Source of the DNA: CAYPIE01 sp964410665
GTDB taxonomy: Bacteria; Planctomycetota; Planctomycetia; Gemmatales; Gemmataceae
Assembly (NCBI GenBank): GCA_964410665.1
Contig: CAYPIE010000103.1
Coordinates: forward strand, 1-19,384
DNA length: 19,384 nucleotides
Direction of reading: 5' to 3'
Shown here: positions 1-7,456 of the stretch, piece by piece
How positions within the stretch are numbered: the stretch's first letter is position 1
Layout: each line of letters starts with the position of its first letter
Program-made: the position numbers and the translations under genes
The notes under the pieces: model-generated
Databases searched by the model: none
What the model saw: only the letters and a program-made list of their open reading frames with translations
What the model was told of the DNA's origin: nothing

Positions 1-452
1 AAGAGAACCTGTACCGGCAGTTCGACCTGACCAAGCCGTGGGATCACCCACAGAACAAAGCGCTGATTGCTCGGATGCCGCAGATCTACCTGCACCCGCA
101 GGCGCCGAAGGACCTTGAGGGCGGCATGACGCACTACCGGGTGTTTGTGGGTAACCCTCCGGCCCTGTTCGATCTAAAACGAGGAGGGCGGTTCGCCGGG
201 GTGACTGACGGCCTCTCGAACACGCTGATGTGTGTGGAGGCGGACGAGCCGGTGATCTGGACCAAGCCAGAGCCGTTGGTCGCCGAGCCAGGCAAGCCGC
301 TGCCCAAGATGAGCACGCAGTTCCCCAACGGGTTCAACGCCGCCTTCGGCGATGGTTCGGTCCGGTTTCTGCCGAGCGATCTGCCGGAGGCGACCTTCCG
401 AGCGATGATCACTCGGTCTGGAGGCGAGGTGATCCCTGTGCGCAGGAAATAG
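1..452 (+). CDS. DUF1559-type protein, C-terminal part (5' end outside window)
   Basis: The reading frame is open from base 3 to a TAG at 450-452, so only the last ~149 residues are present. They match the C-terminal part of the complete gene downstream (564-2231), starting at its residue ~406. Over the last ~120 residues I count about 19 differences, roughly 84% identity. It shows the end of a DUF1559 (SBP_bac_10) domain: a TDGxSNT stretch and the terminal FGDGSVRFLP block. The usual H-X9-DG histidine is replaced by Phe. DUF1559 proteins are a large planctomycete-specific family, usually exported and pilin-like, of unknown function. The copy ends in a basic tail (VRRK) where its paralog has LPRDR. 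Identity of the family is fairly sure; function is unknown. Confidence 0.85.
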   Translation, partial: ENLYRQFDLTKPWDHPQNKALIARMPQIYLHPQAPKDLEGGMTHYRVFVGNPPALFDLKRGGRFAGVTDGLSNTLMCVEADEPVIWTKPEPLVAEPGKPLPKMSTQFPNGFNAAFGDGSVRFLPSDLPEATFRAMITRSGGEVIPVRRK

Positions 453-477
453 TTCGTCGAGTCTATTCGTGCCTTTG

Positions 478-502
478 CCGGTGGGGATGCGAACCCCGCC
501 GG
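478..502 (+). terminator. Hairpin between the tandem DUF1559 genes, possible weak terminator
   Basis: Positions 478-486 can pair with 494-502 (nine pairs, one G-U) around a seven-base loop. It lies 25 bases after the stop of the first DUF1559 gene and before the next start. There is no T-run after it, so it is not a classical intrinsic terminator. It may be an mRNA 3'-end-stabilising or attenuating hairpin, or chance in GC-rich DNA. Confidence 0.3.
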
Positions 503-550
503 TGGCCGGTTTCCGAGTCAACTTCGTTCTCTTTATCGATCTACTCCATT

Positions 551-555
551 GGAGG
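551..555 (+). promoter_or_regulatory. Ribosome binding site GGAGG deciding the start of the second DUF1559 gene
   Basis: GGAGG lies eight bases before the ATG at 564. The frame could also open at a TTG at 549, but that codon overlaps this site, and the ATG puts the signal peptide directly at the N-terminus. Confidence 0.75.
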
Positions 556-563
556 AAGCCCCG

Positions 564-2231
564 ATGCGTCATTGCGTGCTGCTAACGTTGCTGTTCGGGC
601 TGACCAGCCCGAGTGTGGGATGGGCCCAGTCGGTCCCGAAAGAGCTGTCGCTGGTGCCGGCCGATGCCTTGGGCGTGTTGCATGTACGGATCGCCGAGCT
701 GTGGCAAGGCGATGCCATGAAGGAGATCCGCACGATCGTCCAGAAGGCGGGCCCGAAGGCGCTTGCGGCGTTTGATCGACGATTCTCGCCGCGGATCTCC
801 ACAGTCGAGCGGATGACGCTGTTTCTCCCGGCTCGTGGGGGCTTTGACCTACGGAAAGGCCCTGCGCCGATCATCATCCTGGCGACCAATGCCCCGATCG
901 ATCAGACGAAGTTCCTCAAGGGGGCGACCAACCAGACCCGTGCGGTCCGCAACGGCCAGTCAGTGCTACACGTCGATGAACGCGGTGATATGGGCTACAG
1001 CTTCCCGGACCCGCAGACACTGATCATCGGTCAGCCGGACCTATTACGTGGCTACCTGGTCGGCAAGCCGGCGACCGAGGGGCGGCTGAGCAAGGCGCTA
1101 GCGTTGGCCGCGGAGCGTCCGGTGGTGTTGGGGTTGAACGGTTCGATCATCCCCGCGCAGGCGGTAGGGCAGCTGCCGCCAACGTTTCAGCCGCTGGCCC
1201 GGACCGATCTGATCACCTTGAGCATGGAATTTCCCAAGTCGACTCAGGTGACGGTGAGCATGGACTATGCCAACCCGCGTCTGGCCCGACAAGCGGAGCA
1301 GTCGGCGCGGATTGCCTTGGGGTTTGCCGGGCAGGCGCTGGACCAGGCCAAGGTCGAGCTTCAGAAGATGGTCGAGGGCAAGGGCGGGGTTGCGGGACCG
1401 GGCTCGATCGAGGAGCTGCCGCAGGCGGCGATGGCATTATTTGCTCTGGGGATGATCGAGACGTACAAGGAATCCCTCGTGAATCTGCCGTTGCAGGTCA
1501 AAGGCTCGGCCTTGGCCCTGGAGGTCGAGGTGCCGGAGGGACCATTCTCGACGGGGATGACCACCGCTGGGTTGAGCGTGGGGATGCTGTTGCCGGCGGT
1601 GCAGAAGGTGCGTCAGGCGGCGGCACGGATGCAGGACCAGAACAATTTGAAGCAGATTGCCCTGGCCATGCACAACTACGAGTCGGCCTACGGGCGGTTT
1701 CCGTCGGCGGCGATCTGCGACGCCACCGGCAAGCCGCTATTGAGCTGGCGGGTGGCCATCCTGCCCTACATCGAGCAAGAGAACCTGTACCGGCAGTTCG
1801 ACCTGACCAAGCCGTGGGATCACCCACAGAATAAAGCGCTGATTGCTCGGATGCCGCAGATCTACCTGCACCCACAAGCCCCGAAGGACCTTGAGGCTGG
1901 CAAGACGCACTACCGGGTGTTTGTGGGTAAGCCCCCGGCTCTGTTCGACCTGAAGACGGGCAGCCGGTTGAGCTCAATCACCGACGGCACCTCGAACACG
2001 TTGATGTGTGTGGAGGCGGCAGAGCCGGTGATCTGGACCAAGCCGGAGCCGCTGGTGGCCGAGCCAGGCAAGCCGTTACCCAAGATAAGCACGCTGTTCC
2101 CGGGCGGGTTCAACGCGTTGTTCGGCGACGGTTCGGTCCGGTTTCTGCCGAGCGACTTGTCCGGAGCGACGCTGCGGGCGTTGATCACCCGTTCCGGCGG
2201 CGAAGTGATCGACCTACCTAGGGATCGATGA
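564..2231 (+). CDS. Exported DUF1559-type protein with large N-terminal domain
   Basis: 555 residues from the ATG at 564. A Sec signal peptide (about residues 1-21, hydrophobic LLTLLFGL, ending near GWA-Q) predicts export. Residues ~25-330 form an alpha/beta domain that I do not recognise. Residues ~340-555 are a DUF1559 domain: the helix LLPAVQKVRQAAAR (342-355), then NNLKQIALAMHNYE, the GRFP segment, and near the C-terminus FGDGSVRFLP. DUF1559 proteins normally begin with a type IV pilin-like methylation motif directly before LLPAVQ. Here that motif is absent and the domain sits behind an unrelated exported domain. The His of H-X9-DG is Leu/Phe-like instead of His. It follows a near-copy of its own 3' half (1-452) and ends facing the operon at 2315. 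Family assignment is good; the molecular role is unknown. Confidence 0.88.
   Translation: MRHCVLLTLLFGLTSPSVGWAQSVPKELSLVPADALGVLHVRIAELWQGDAMKEIRTIVQKAGPKALAAFDRRFSPRISTVERMTLFLPARGGFDLRKGPAPIIILATNAPIDQTKFLKGATNQTRAVRNGQSVLHVDERGDMGYSFPDPQTLIIGQPDLLRGYLVGKPATEGRLSKALALAAERPVVLGLNGSIIPAQAVGQLPPTFQPLARTDLITLSMEFPKSTQVTVSMDYANPRLARQAEQSARIALGFAGQALDQAKVELQKMVEGKGGVAGPGSIEELPQAAMALFALGMIETYKESLVNLPLQVKGSALALEVEVPEGPFSTGMTTAGLSVGMLLPAVQKVRQAAARMQDQNNLKQIALAMHNYESAYGRFPSAAICDATGKPLLSWRVAILPYIEQENLYRQFDLTKPWDHPQNKALIARMPQIYLHPQAPKDLEAGKTHYRVFVGKPPALFDLKTGSRLSSITDGTSNTLMCVEAAEPVIWTKPEPLVAEPGKPLPKISTLFPGGFNALFGDGSVRFLPSDLSGATLRALITRSGGEVIDLPRDR
1777..2225 (+). repeat. Second copy of a ~450-bp direct repeat (first copy 1-449)
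   Basis: The sequence from 1777 repeats the window start at an offset of 1776 bases. The first ~100 bases are almost unchanged and similarity extends to the last few codons of both genes. It is the shared 3' coding half of the tandem DUF1559 paralogs. The first copy is cut by the window edge, so its full extent is unknown. Confidence 0.9.
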
Positions 2232-2248
2232 GGAACGGTTTGAGAGGG

Positions 2249-2286
2249 GGGTGGCCGGCGTGGGCAACGCCTGAAACCGGCCACCC
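2249..2286. terminator. Inverted repeat between convergent genes, candidate bidirectional terminator
   Basis: A perfect 10-base stem, 2249-2258 pairing with 2277-2286 (GGGTGGCCGG / CCGGCCACCC), has an 18-base loop. It lies in the 83-base gap between the convergent stops of the DUF1559 gene (2231) and the toroid-protein gene (2315). Neither side has a U-tract, so strength is uncertain, but the location suits a shared terminator. Confidence 0.5.
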
Positions 2287-2314
2287 TGAGGAAATGCGCT
2301 CGAGCCCGGTGCGG

Positions 2315-3904
2315 TTAGCGTTCTAGTTCTGTGATCCCGCCGTTGTCGCGTTTGTACAGCGGCAGATAGCGGTAGTAGACTTCCAGGGTGAGCAGGCAAA
2401 GACAGGTGGCGCCGAGTCGGCCGGTGCTGCCACCGAAAATCCCCGAGGAGGTATTCCAACTGCCGTAGTTCGGCCCTTGCCCGGTCTCCTGGGTCTTGAT
2501 TAGCACCTCGCGCATGCGCGGGTTCCACACCTTAAACCAGTCATCACCGCCAAAGAAGTGGACGACTTGGGTGGCATAGTAATAGTAATACATGTCTAGG
2601 CGTTTTTCTGGCTTCGGCAGAACCTTCTTGAGCACATCGACCCCGGCGGCCATGGTCGGGTTTTTCGGACCCCAGCCGTCGTTGTAATAGCGGCACAATA
2701 ACCCGACGGCGGTAAGTGCCTTACGCGGCCCCGGCGTTCGGTAGCCATATTGGGCTCCGTTGTAATCGGAAGAGACATAATCCAAGAAGGCACTGGCTTT
2801 CCGTTTGACCGCATCGCTGACGGTGAGGCCGGCCATTTCGCCGGACTTTAATGCTTGGATTTGCCAGCCGACGATCGAGGTGTCGCCGTCTTGTTTGGGC
2901 TTATAGCCCCAGCTCCCGTTCGGGCCCTGGGCAGCTTGGATAAAGTTGACGGCCAGTTGCGCCTGACCACGCATCGAGGCATCACGGGTCATCCCATAGG
3001 CTTCGCACAGGGCCACTGCGGCGATGGCTTGACCATACATCACATGTCGCTGTTCCAAGGGACGGAACGCGCCGGTGGCCGGATTCTGATTGTTCCGGAG
3101 AAAGCGCAGGCCGGCCGCCACGGTCTTCTGATATTTTCCAGAGCGATGTGTTTGACCGGCGGCTAGAAACGGCAGCAACGCTAGGCCGGTGGCCGCGGCA
3201 TCGTCGGTAGACGAAGAGCCGTCGAAACGCCAACGGCCATCCGGGAACTGCTGCTTGGCTAGCCATTGCAGTCCGCGGGCAACGGCTGCCTCGGAGGCCG
3301 CCGAGCCCCCCCCTGCTTTCACCAGGGCGTCGCGGGTTGCCCCGCTACGGCCCCGCATGCCCGGTGCGGCCATCAAACCGTTCATCCCACCGGTGCCGCT
3401 GAGAAACGCGCCGTCAGGACTGGGAGCAAAGCCGCCCTGGACGGACTCGAGGTTCAAGGCTCCTGGCGGAGCGAGTGTTTGCTGCGGCAGATCATTCAGC
3501 TCGGTCATGGCCCCGATCGGCTCATCGGGAATTTCGATGGTATCGACATTGATATCTTCGATGCGTTCGACCGGGACCGCTGCCTCCAGCTCGGCATCAA
3601 ATCCGAGGTCAGGGTTGGTCAGATCCTCGAGTTCTTCCGCAGGTCCCTCCACGCTGGTTTCGATCAGTTGGGCCTCGGGCTCGGCAGCGCCCTCCTCGGT
3701 GGTGCGGAAGATCATGACGATCAAGAGGATGAACACCAGGTGCAGGGCTCCACTGGTGACGAAGGCAGGCAAACCACGGCGATAGAGGATGTCCCGGGAT
3801 TCCGCCTCATGGTCGAAGACCCGCTTGATCACCGCGGCGGGCGGTTCTCCTTTGGCGGGTTTGCCATTGTCGGTTGTCGGAGGTTGCTTGGTTTGCGTGG
3901 ACAT
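2315..3904 (-). CDS. Membrane-anchored prenyltransferase/squalene-oxidase-repeat protein with TonB-like anchor
   Basis: 529 residues from the ATG at 3904, which has a CGGAG site eight or so bases upstream; the frame is open 27 codons further but without a comparable start. Residues 1-45 are polar and cytoplasmic. One transmembrane helix (~48-66) contains Ser51-x3-His55, the SxxxH pattern of TonB and TolA anchors. Residues ~67-170 are strongly acidic, then a Gly/Met-rich linker to ~200. From ~203 to 515 there are alpha/alpha-toroid repeats (WLAKQQFPDGRW, FIQAAQGPNGSWGY, TGLALLPFL), as in squalene cyclases and prenyltransferases. A DGDTS motif (339-343) recalls the DxDDTA acid motif of squalene-hopene cyclase but lacks one Asp, so catalysis is doubtful. 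It is the last gene of the ExbB/ExbD/ExbD operon, 77 bases after its neighbour. I infer an energy-transducing or substrate-binding envelope role; unproven. Confidence 0.85.
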   Translation of the reverse strand: MSTQTKQPPTTDNGKPAKGEPPAAVIKRVFDHEAESRDILYRRGLPAFVTSGALHLVFILLIVMIFRTTEEGAAEPEAQLIETSVEGPAEELEDLTNPDLGFDAELEAAVPVERIEDINVDTIEIPDEPIGAMTELNDLPQQTLAPPGALNLESVQGGFAPSPDGAFLSGTGGMNGLMAAPGMRGRSGATRDALVKAGGGSAASEAAVARGLQWLAKQQFPDGRWRFDGSSSTDDAAATGLALLPFLAAGQTHRSGKYQKTVAAGLRFLRNNQNPATGAFRPLEQRHVMYGQAIAAVALCEAYGMTRDASMRGQAQLAVNFIQAAQGPNGSWGYKPKQDGDTSIVGWQIQALKSGEMAGLTVSDAVKRKASAFLDYVSSDYNGAQYGYRTPGPRKALTAVGLLCRYYNDGWGPKNPTMAAGVDVLKKVLPKPEKRLDMYYYYYATQVVHFFGGDDWFKVWNPRMREVLIKTQETGQGPNYGSWNTSSGIFGGSTGRLGATCLCLLTLEVYYRYLPLYKRDNGGITELER

Positions 3905-3981
3905 GCGGTACTCCGGTTGCCGTGGAAGTCGTCGAATGGATTTTAAATGCTGAAACGGTGACGTCCTTTCGGTCGTTGGTC

Positions 3982-5007
3982 TCAACCACGGTCGTCGTGA
4001 AATCCTTGGGAGGCTTGGCCCTCATCGTCACGGGGTGGCAACCCCACAGACCCCTCATCGGCGAAGGGGTTCTGGGCGGACTGACGTGCCTGGATCGAGT
4101 CCGCAATCTGGCGGTCGCCGCGTCGGAACCACCAACCTAGGCCCAGTCCGGCCAACACCACGAGCCCGACGAAGGCCAGCCCCAGGACGATGAATTCGGT
4201 ACCCAGGCTCCACGACGAGGCGGGCCGGGACACGACTTCGATGGTTTTGCCGATCAGTAGGGGGGCCCGCCGCCACTGGTAGCGCTGCTCATCAATTTTC
4301 TCGGCCGACTCATAGCGAATCAGCTTGAAATAGTAGCCTTGGAAGCGTGCATAGACATTTAGGTCGACGGTCCACTGCGGCCCTTTGGGCGGCGTTTCCA
4401 ACACCCCTTCGGGTAATTCGGTAAAGACAATGACCACCGGACTGGGGGCATCTTCGGGAACCAGGTAGCCTTCATAAAGGTGATCGATGCCCTCGGCTTG
4501 CAAGGCCTTGGTCGGCCGCTCCGAACGCAGGCGTAGTAGTCGTCCTTCAAACTGGAGCAGTTGACCTCGATAGTCCTGTCGGACCGGTTCGATGAGGTTC
4601 TTGAAGGGGACCTGGTCGAGGGCGAACTGCTTCAGGTCCGCAACCGACTGCTCGGCGGCATGGGCGACGGTATAGTTGTAGGCGTTGTGCTCGTCAGGAT
4701 TCTCCCGCTGGCTGCGGATCGGGGCATCATCCTCGATCGTGGCAAACCAATCGAGTTGTGTATCCAGCCGAACTCTTTGGGCCGGGGGTAATTCCTGAGC
4801 GAGAGGCGCCTCTTCGGTGGGCTTGGCCATCGGATTTTGCGAGCCCGGGTTGACGATGGCCGGAGGGTCGCTGGCCTGCTCACGTTCGCTGGGGTTGGGC
4901 CCTTGTTCCTGCGCGGTCAGGGGCATGCTGCCGAGCCATCCCAGGCAAAGCAGTCCGGTGACAAGGCGAAACAATAGGTGGTTGGGCGGACAGAGTGTTG
5001 GCCACAT
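3982..5007 (-). CDS. Exported single-span membrane protein of unknown function
   Basis: 341 residues from the ATG at 5007. The longer frame begins with a TTG at 5070 and has no signal peptide at its start. Residues ~11-33 look like a Sec signal peptide ending near LTA-Q. Next come a Pro/Glu-rich low-complexity stretch (35-85) and a soluble domain (~100-260) containing VPFKNLIEPVRQDYRGQLL and YEGYLVPEDAPSPVVIVFTE. A hydrophobic helix (~270-294) is followed by RRGDR and a polar cytoplasmic tail. The predicted form is a large periplasmic domain with a C-terminal anchor. It sits 104 bases after the second exbD and 77 before the toroid protein, so it is probably co-transcribed and a component of the same complex. 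I do not recognise a named family; the repeated small beta-rich segments could be OB-like, but that is a guess. Confidence 0.75.
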   Translation of the reverse strand: MWPTLCPPNHLLFRLVTGLLCLGWLGSMPLTAQEQGPNPSEREQASDPPAIVNPGSQNPMAKPTEEAPLAQELPPAQRVRLDTQLDWFATIEDDAPIRSQRENPDEHNAYNYTVAHAAEQSVADLKQFALDQVPFKNLIEPVRQDYRGQLLQFEGRLLRLRSERPTKALQAEGIDHLYEGYLVPEDAPSPVVIVFTELPEGVLETPPKGPQWTVDLNVYARFQGYYFKLIRYESAEKIDEQRYQWRRAPLLIGKTIEVVSRPASSWSLGTEFIVLGLAFVGLVVLAGLGLGWWFRRGDRQIADSIQARQSAQNPFADEGSVGLPPRDDEGQASQGFHDDRG

Positions 5008-5111
5008 CAAGCGAATTCCGTGGATGGGAAGGTAGGGAAGAAATGCCGGCGGAGTCTCCTTTCCCCCCAAAGAGATTAGACGCTCCGCCCCGGCAAAGGT
5101 TCCGCTGGAAA

Positions 5112-5627
5112 TCAGGGGTTTTCCTCTCCGCCCAGCCGGCGGGTGGTCAGTTCGGTCACCTCCAGGTCCGTCAACTGGTGCTTGACGCAGGCGTCCATGA
5201 CCCGGATGACCTCAGCATAGCGGAGCTCGGGAGCCGCTTCGATGCGAATGCGCGGCTTCTCTTCGCCGGCCGCTAAGCGCTCTAACTCATCTTCCAGGGT
5301 AGCGAGTTGATTCCCAAAGTCCTTGCTCGAGCCCACTTCGGCTTCATTCTTGAAGATAATCGTGGCGAGTTCTCCGGCCGAATCGCCGAGCTCGATCACA
5401 TAGACAGATTTTTGTTCAAGTGGATTATTATCATCCAATGACACCGCGGTTGCCGGCCCCCCCTCCAACTTCGGGAGTTTGAGGGCCAGTGAGCCCTCCT
5501 TGGGGGAGGGCTGGAAAGTAAACACAAAAAAGGCCATGATTTGAAACGCCATATCCAGCATCGGCGTCACCGGGATCTCGGAATCGACGTATTCGGTGGC
5601 CTTTTTCTTATTTCGCATCCCAAACAT
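5112..5627 (-). CDS. exbD: ExbD/TolR family biopolymer transport protein (second copy)
   Basis: 171 residues, ATG at 5627 with AGGAA six bases upstream. A short basic cytoplasmic N-terminus (RNKKK) leads into one transmembrane helix (~18-38) with the family motif TPMLDMAFQI. Asp25 aligns with the proton-carrying Asp of E. coli ExbD/TolR. A periplasmic domain follows (~40-171), with an acidic helix ~95-120 and the RYAEVIRVMDAC segment typical of the ExbD fold. ExbD works with ExbB as an inner-membrane proton-driven motor. It begins 14 bases after the first exbD, so the two are translated from one message, and the sequences are clearly different rather than recent duplicates. Confidence 0.92.
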   Translation of the reverse strand: MFGMRNKKKATEYVDSEIPVTPMLDMAFQIMAFFVFTFQPSPKEGSLALKLPKLEGGPATAVSLDDNNPLEQKSVYVIELGDSAGELATIIFKNEAEVGSSKDFGNQLATLEDELERLAAGEEKPRIRIEAAPELRYAEVIRVMDACVKHQLTDLEVTELTTRRLGGEENP

Positions 5628-5641
5628 AAGTGGTTCCTAAT

Positions 5642-6106
5642 TTAGCTGCGAACGCCGATCTTGGCCCGAAGCTGAATCCGCGAAAAGCCGGCGGTCTTGG
5701 CCTGTCGCATGACGGCGTGTACATCCTTAAATGGAGTGTCCCGGTCCGCTCGGATGATCACCAGCGTATCGATCTCGGCCTCGGCCTTGCCTTCCAGCTC
5801 ACGCAGCCGGCGGATCGTATCGTACTTCTGCCCCAGGTAGGCCAGTACCGCTTGGGGGGTCTGCAGGGGGTCCTTGTCTGGGACTAACACATTGCCTTCT
5901 TTGTTCACGTTGAGGAACAACACGCCGTTGGTCTCGGTGTCGAGCGATTTGGCGGCGGTGGCCTCGGGCAGGGTGATGGTGGCGTTCACCTGTTCCATCA
6001 CAAAGTTGGTCGACAGGACGAAAAACATAATTAACTGAAAGACAACATCCAACAGCGGGACAAGGTTCGGGTCGATCTTGTCGTTTCCAGAGGTGCCGTT
6101 CGTCAC
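5642..6106 (-). CDS. exbD: ExbD/TolR family biopolymer transport protein (first copy)
   Basis: 154 residues. It starts with GTG at 6106, which has GAGGA about eight bases upstream (6115-6119). A short N-terminus is followed by a transmembrane helix (~13-33) with PNLVPLLDVVFQL. Asp20 is the conserved protonatable residue. The periplasmic part contains the usual DTLVIIRADRDTPFKDVHAVM block, near-ideal for the family. The gene lies 52 bases after exbB and 14 before the other exbD. Function by family: stator or channel partner of ExbB, coupling proton flow to movement of a periplasm-spanning protein. Confidence 0.94.
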   Translation of the reverse strand: MTNGTSGNDKIDPNLVPLLDVVFQLIMFFVLSTNFVMEQVNATITLPEATAAKSLDTETNGVLFLNVNKEGNVLVPDKDPLQTPQAVLAYLGQKYDTIRRLRELEGKAEAEIDTLVIIRADRDTPFKDVHAVMRQAKTAGFSRIQLRAKIGVRS

Positions 6107-6158
6107 GGTACAAGTCCTCGTGCTCGAAGCTCAAAAGTAACAAACCAGGGGGCGTTGA

Positions 6159-6977
6159 TTATTGTCGCGTCGGGGTTGCACTGGTCGGTGCTGCACCCGT
6201 GGCTGGTGCGCCTGGCCGCTTCGAATTGTGGTACATCTGGGTCAATAAGTCATCGGCGATATGGCCAGTATCCATGGTGATCCGGGTGATGCGGTTGCGG
6301 AAAAAGGCGTTGAAGAAGATCGCCGGCACCGAGATGGCGATGCCGATCAGGGTCACGGACAGGGCATGAGCAATGCCGTCGGCCAGCTTCGAGGGGTCAG
6401 GTTGGCTGCCCGAGCTCAGTTCAATAAAGGCCAAGATCATGCCGAATACTGTGCCGACCAACCCGAGCATCGGCCCTAGGGTGCCAATTACCGCGGTGTA
6501 GTTATTCTTTTGCTCACTGGAGGATCGGAGACTCTCAAGCATGTTGTTGGCCGATTCGCGGGCATCTTCGAGGCCGTACTGGAGACGACTCATCCCGGCA
6601 GTCAAGGTTTTGCCAAGCATGGATGGGTCATTCTTGGCCATGTCGAAGGCTTGCTTGAATTGACGCTTGTTGACGATGTCGGTGAACTCCTCGACAAAGC
6701 CAGGGGGGATGGCTGCACTCATTTTTAGATCCATGGCCAGCCAGACAATCAGGCCAACCAGGAATACCGAGACGAGCAACAACACAGGTCCAAACACCCA
6801 GCCGAGCGAACTAATGATGTGGACCACAATGTTCGGTTCATCGCTGACCTCGTCGGTCCCCTCCTGAGCCCAGGCAGTGCTTTCGAGCACGCCGCTGGCC
6901 AGGAGTCCAAGCACAAACAACCCGGCTACCAGCCAACGTGTGCCGCGCAAAGAAAGTGTCATCGATCCAAGCCGCAT
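6159..6977 (-). CDS. exbB: MotA/TolQ/ExbB family proton channel protein
   Basis: 272 residues from the ATG at 6977, preceded at seven bases by GGAG (6985-6988). The frame is open upstream to 7412 but that part has no family character. The protein has an N-terminal signal peptide (~12-37, ending STAWA-Q), which many planctomycete ExbB proteins have. Three membrane helices follow: ~58-82, ~163-187 (GPMLGLVGTVFGM) and ~203-225 (ALSVTLIGIAISVPA). Thr176 and Thr209 align with the channel threonines Thr148 and Thr181 of E. coli ExbB. The cytoplasmic loop 85-160 is of the normal size. The C-terminus ends in a Pro/Ala/Thr-rich tail. First gene of the five-gene minus-strand operon. Confidence 0.94.
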   Translation of the reverse strand: MRLGSMTLSLRGTRWLVAGLFVLGLLASGVLESTAWAQEGTDEVSDEPNIVVHIISSLGWVFGPVLLLVSVFLVGLIVWLAMDLKMSAAIPPGFVEEFTDIVNKRQFKQAFDMAKNDPSMLGKTLTAGMSRLQYGLEDARESANNMLESLRSSSEQKNNYTAVIGTLGPMLGLVGTVFGMILAFIELSSGSQPDPSKLADGIAHALSVTLIGIAISVPAIFFNAFFRNRITRITMDTGHIADDLLTQMYHNSKRPGAPATGAAPTSATPTRQ

Positions 6978-7456
6978 GATTAAACTCCGGAGAAATTCTG
7001 CATATGGGAAGCCATCGGGGTGGCGTTCATCGTCAGCGAAGGACAGCATGCTCAAAGAATATTGGTGAACATTGCGTAAGACTAGCACGTTGCCGGGGAC
7101 GAAAACGTTGTTCGTGGCGTGAACGGGTCGACATGGGAGAGGGGCCAATCCGAAACCCGGCAAACCAGAAGGGGGCAAGCACTTGCCAGCCAGGTTGCCG
7201 CACACGAGGCATCCTTTGTCATGGGACAAGAGGGACGATCGGCTGTCAAGGGAAAATTCAGGGAAGTTGCGAGCCGGCCGTTGGCCAGAGGCCGCTCTCC
7301 GCGGGCTCAGGACGGACAAGTTTGCCCAGCTTATCTCAGCGCAGGATGCCACCCGGCGGCAACCGGAATGGCGGGATTTGCCAAGCCAACATTGCCCCGG
7401 CAGGGTCTTCATTCGACAATAAACTCAAAGCCCACAACCTCCCGGAGGGTTGAATC
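6978..7456. other. 479-base divergent intergenic region
   Basis: This lies between exbB (-) and the small membrane protein gene (+), so it should hold both promoters. Frames across it exist on both strands but show no motif or family likeness and lack credible ribosome binding sites. A short dyad, GGCAAG-CA-CTTGCC at 7174-7187, could be an operator. I see no convincing promoter for exbB; a weak candidate for the plus-strand gene is listed separately. Confidence 0.5.
7392..7420 (+). promoter_or_regulatory. Candidate sigma-70-type promoter of the small membrane protein gene
   Basis: TTGCCC (7392-7397), a 17-base spacer, then GACAAT (7415-7420). Each hexamer matches four of six consensus bases. 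It is about 37 bases before the ATG. Weak by sequence; supported mainly by position. Confidence 0.3.

Noticed and set aside
2855..3946. Several plus-strand frames antisense to the toroid protein (up to 226 codons)
   Set aside because: Antisense shadows; the minus-strand frame has the clear protein motifs.
3905..3985. 27-codon 5' extension of the toroid-protein gene
   Set aside because: It would overlap the preceding stop; the ATG at 3904 has a CGGAG site and a suitable cytoplasmic N-terminus.
6978..7412. Open 145-codon extension of exbB toward its 5' side
   Set aside because: It has no ExbB likeness, and the ATG at 6977 has a ribosome binding site and places the signal peptide at the N-terminus.
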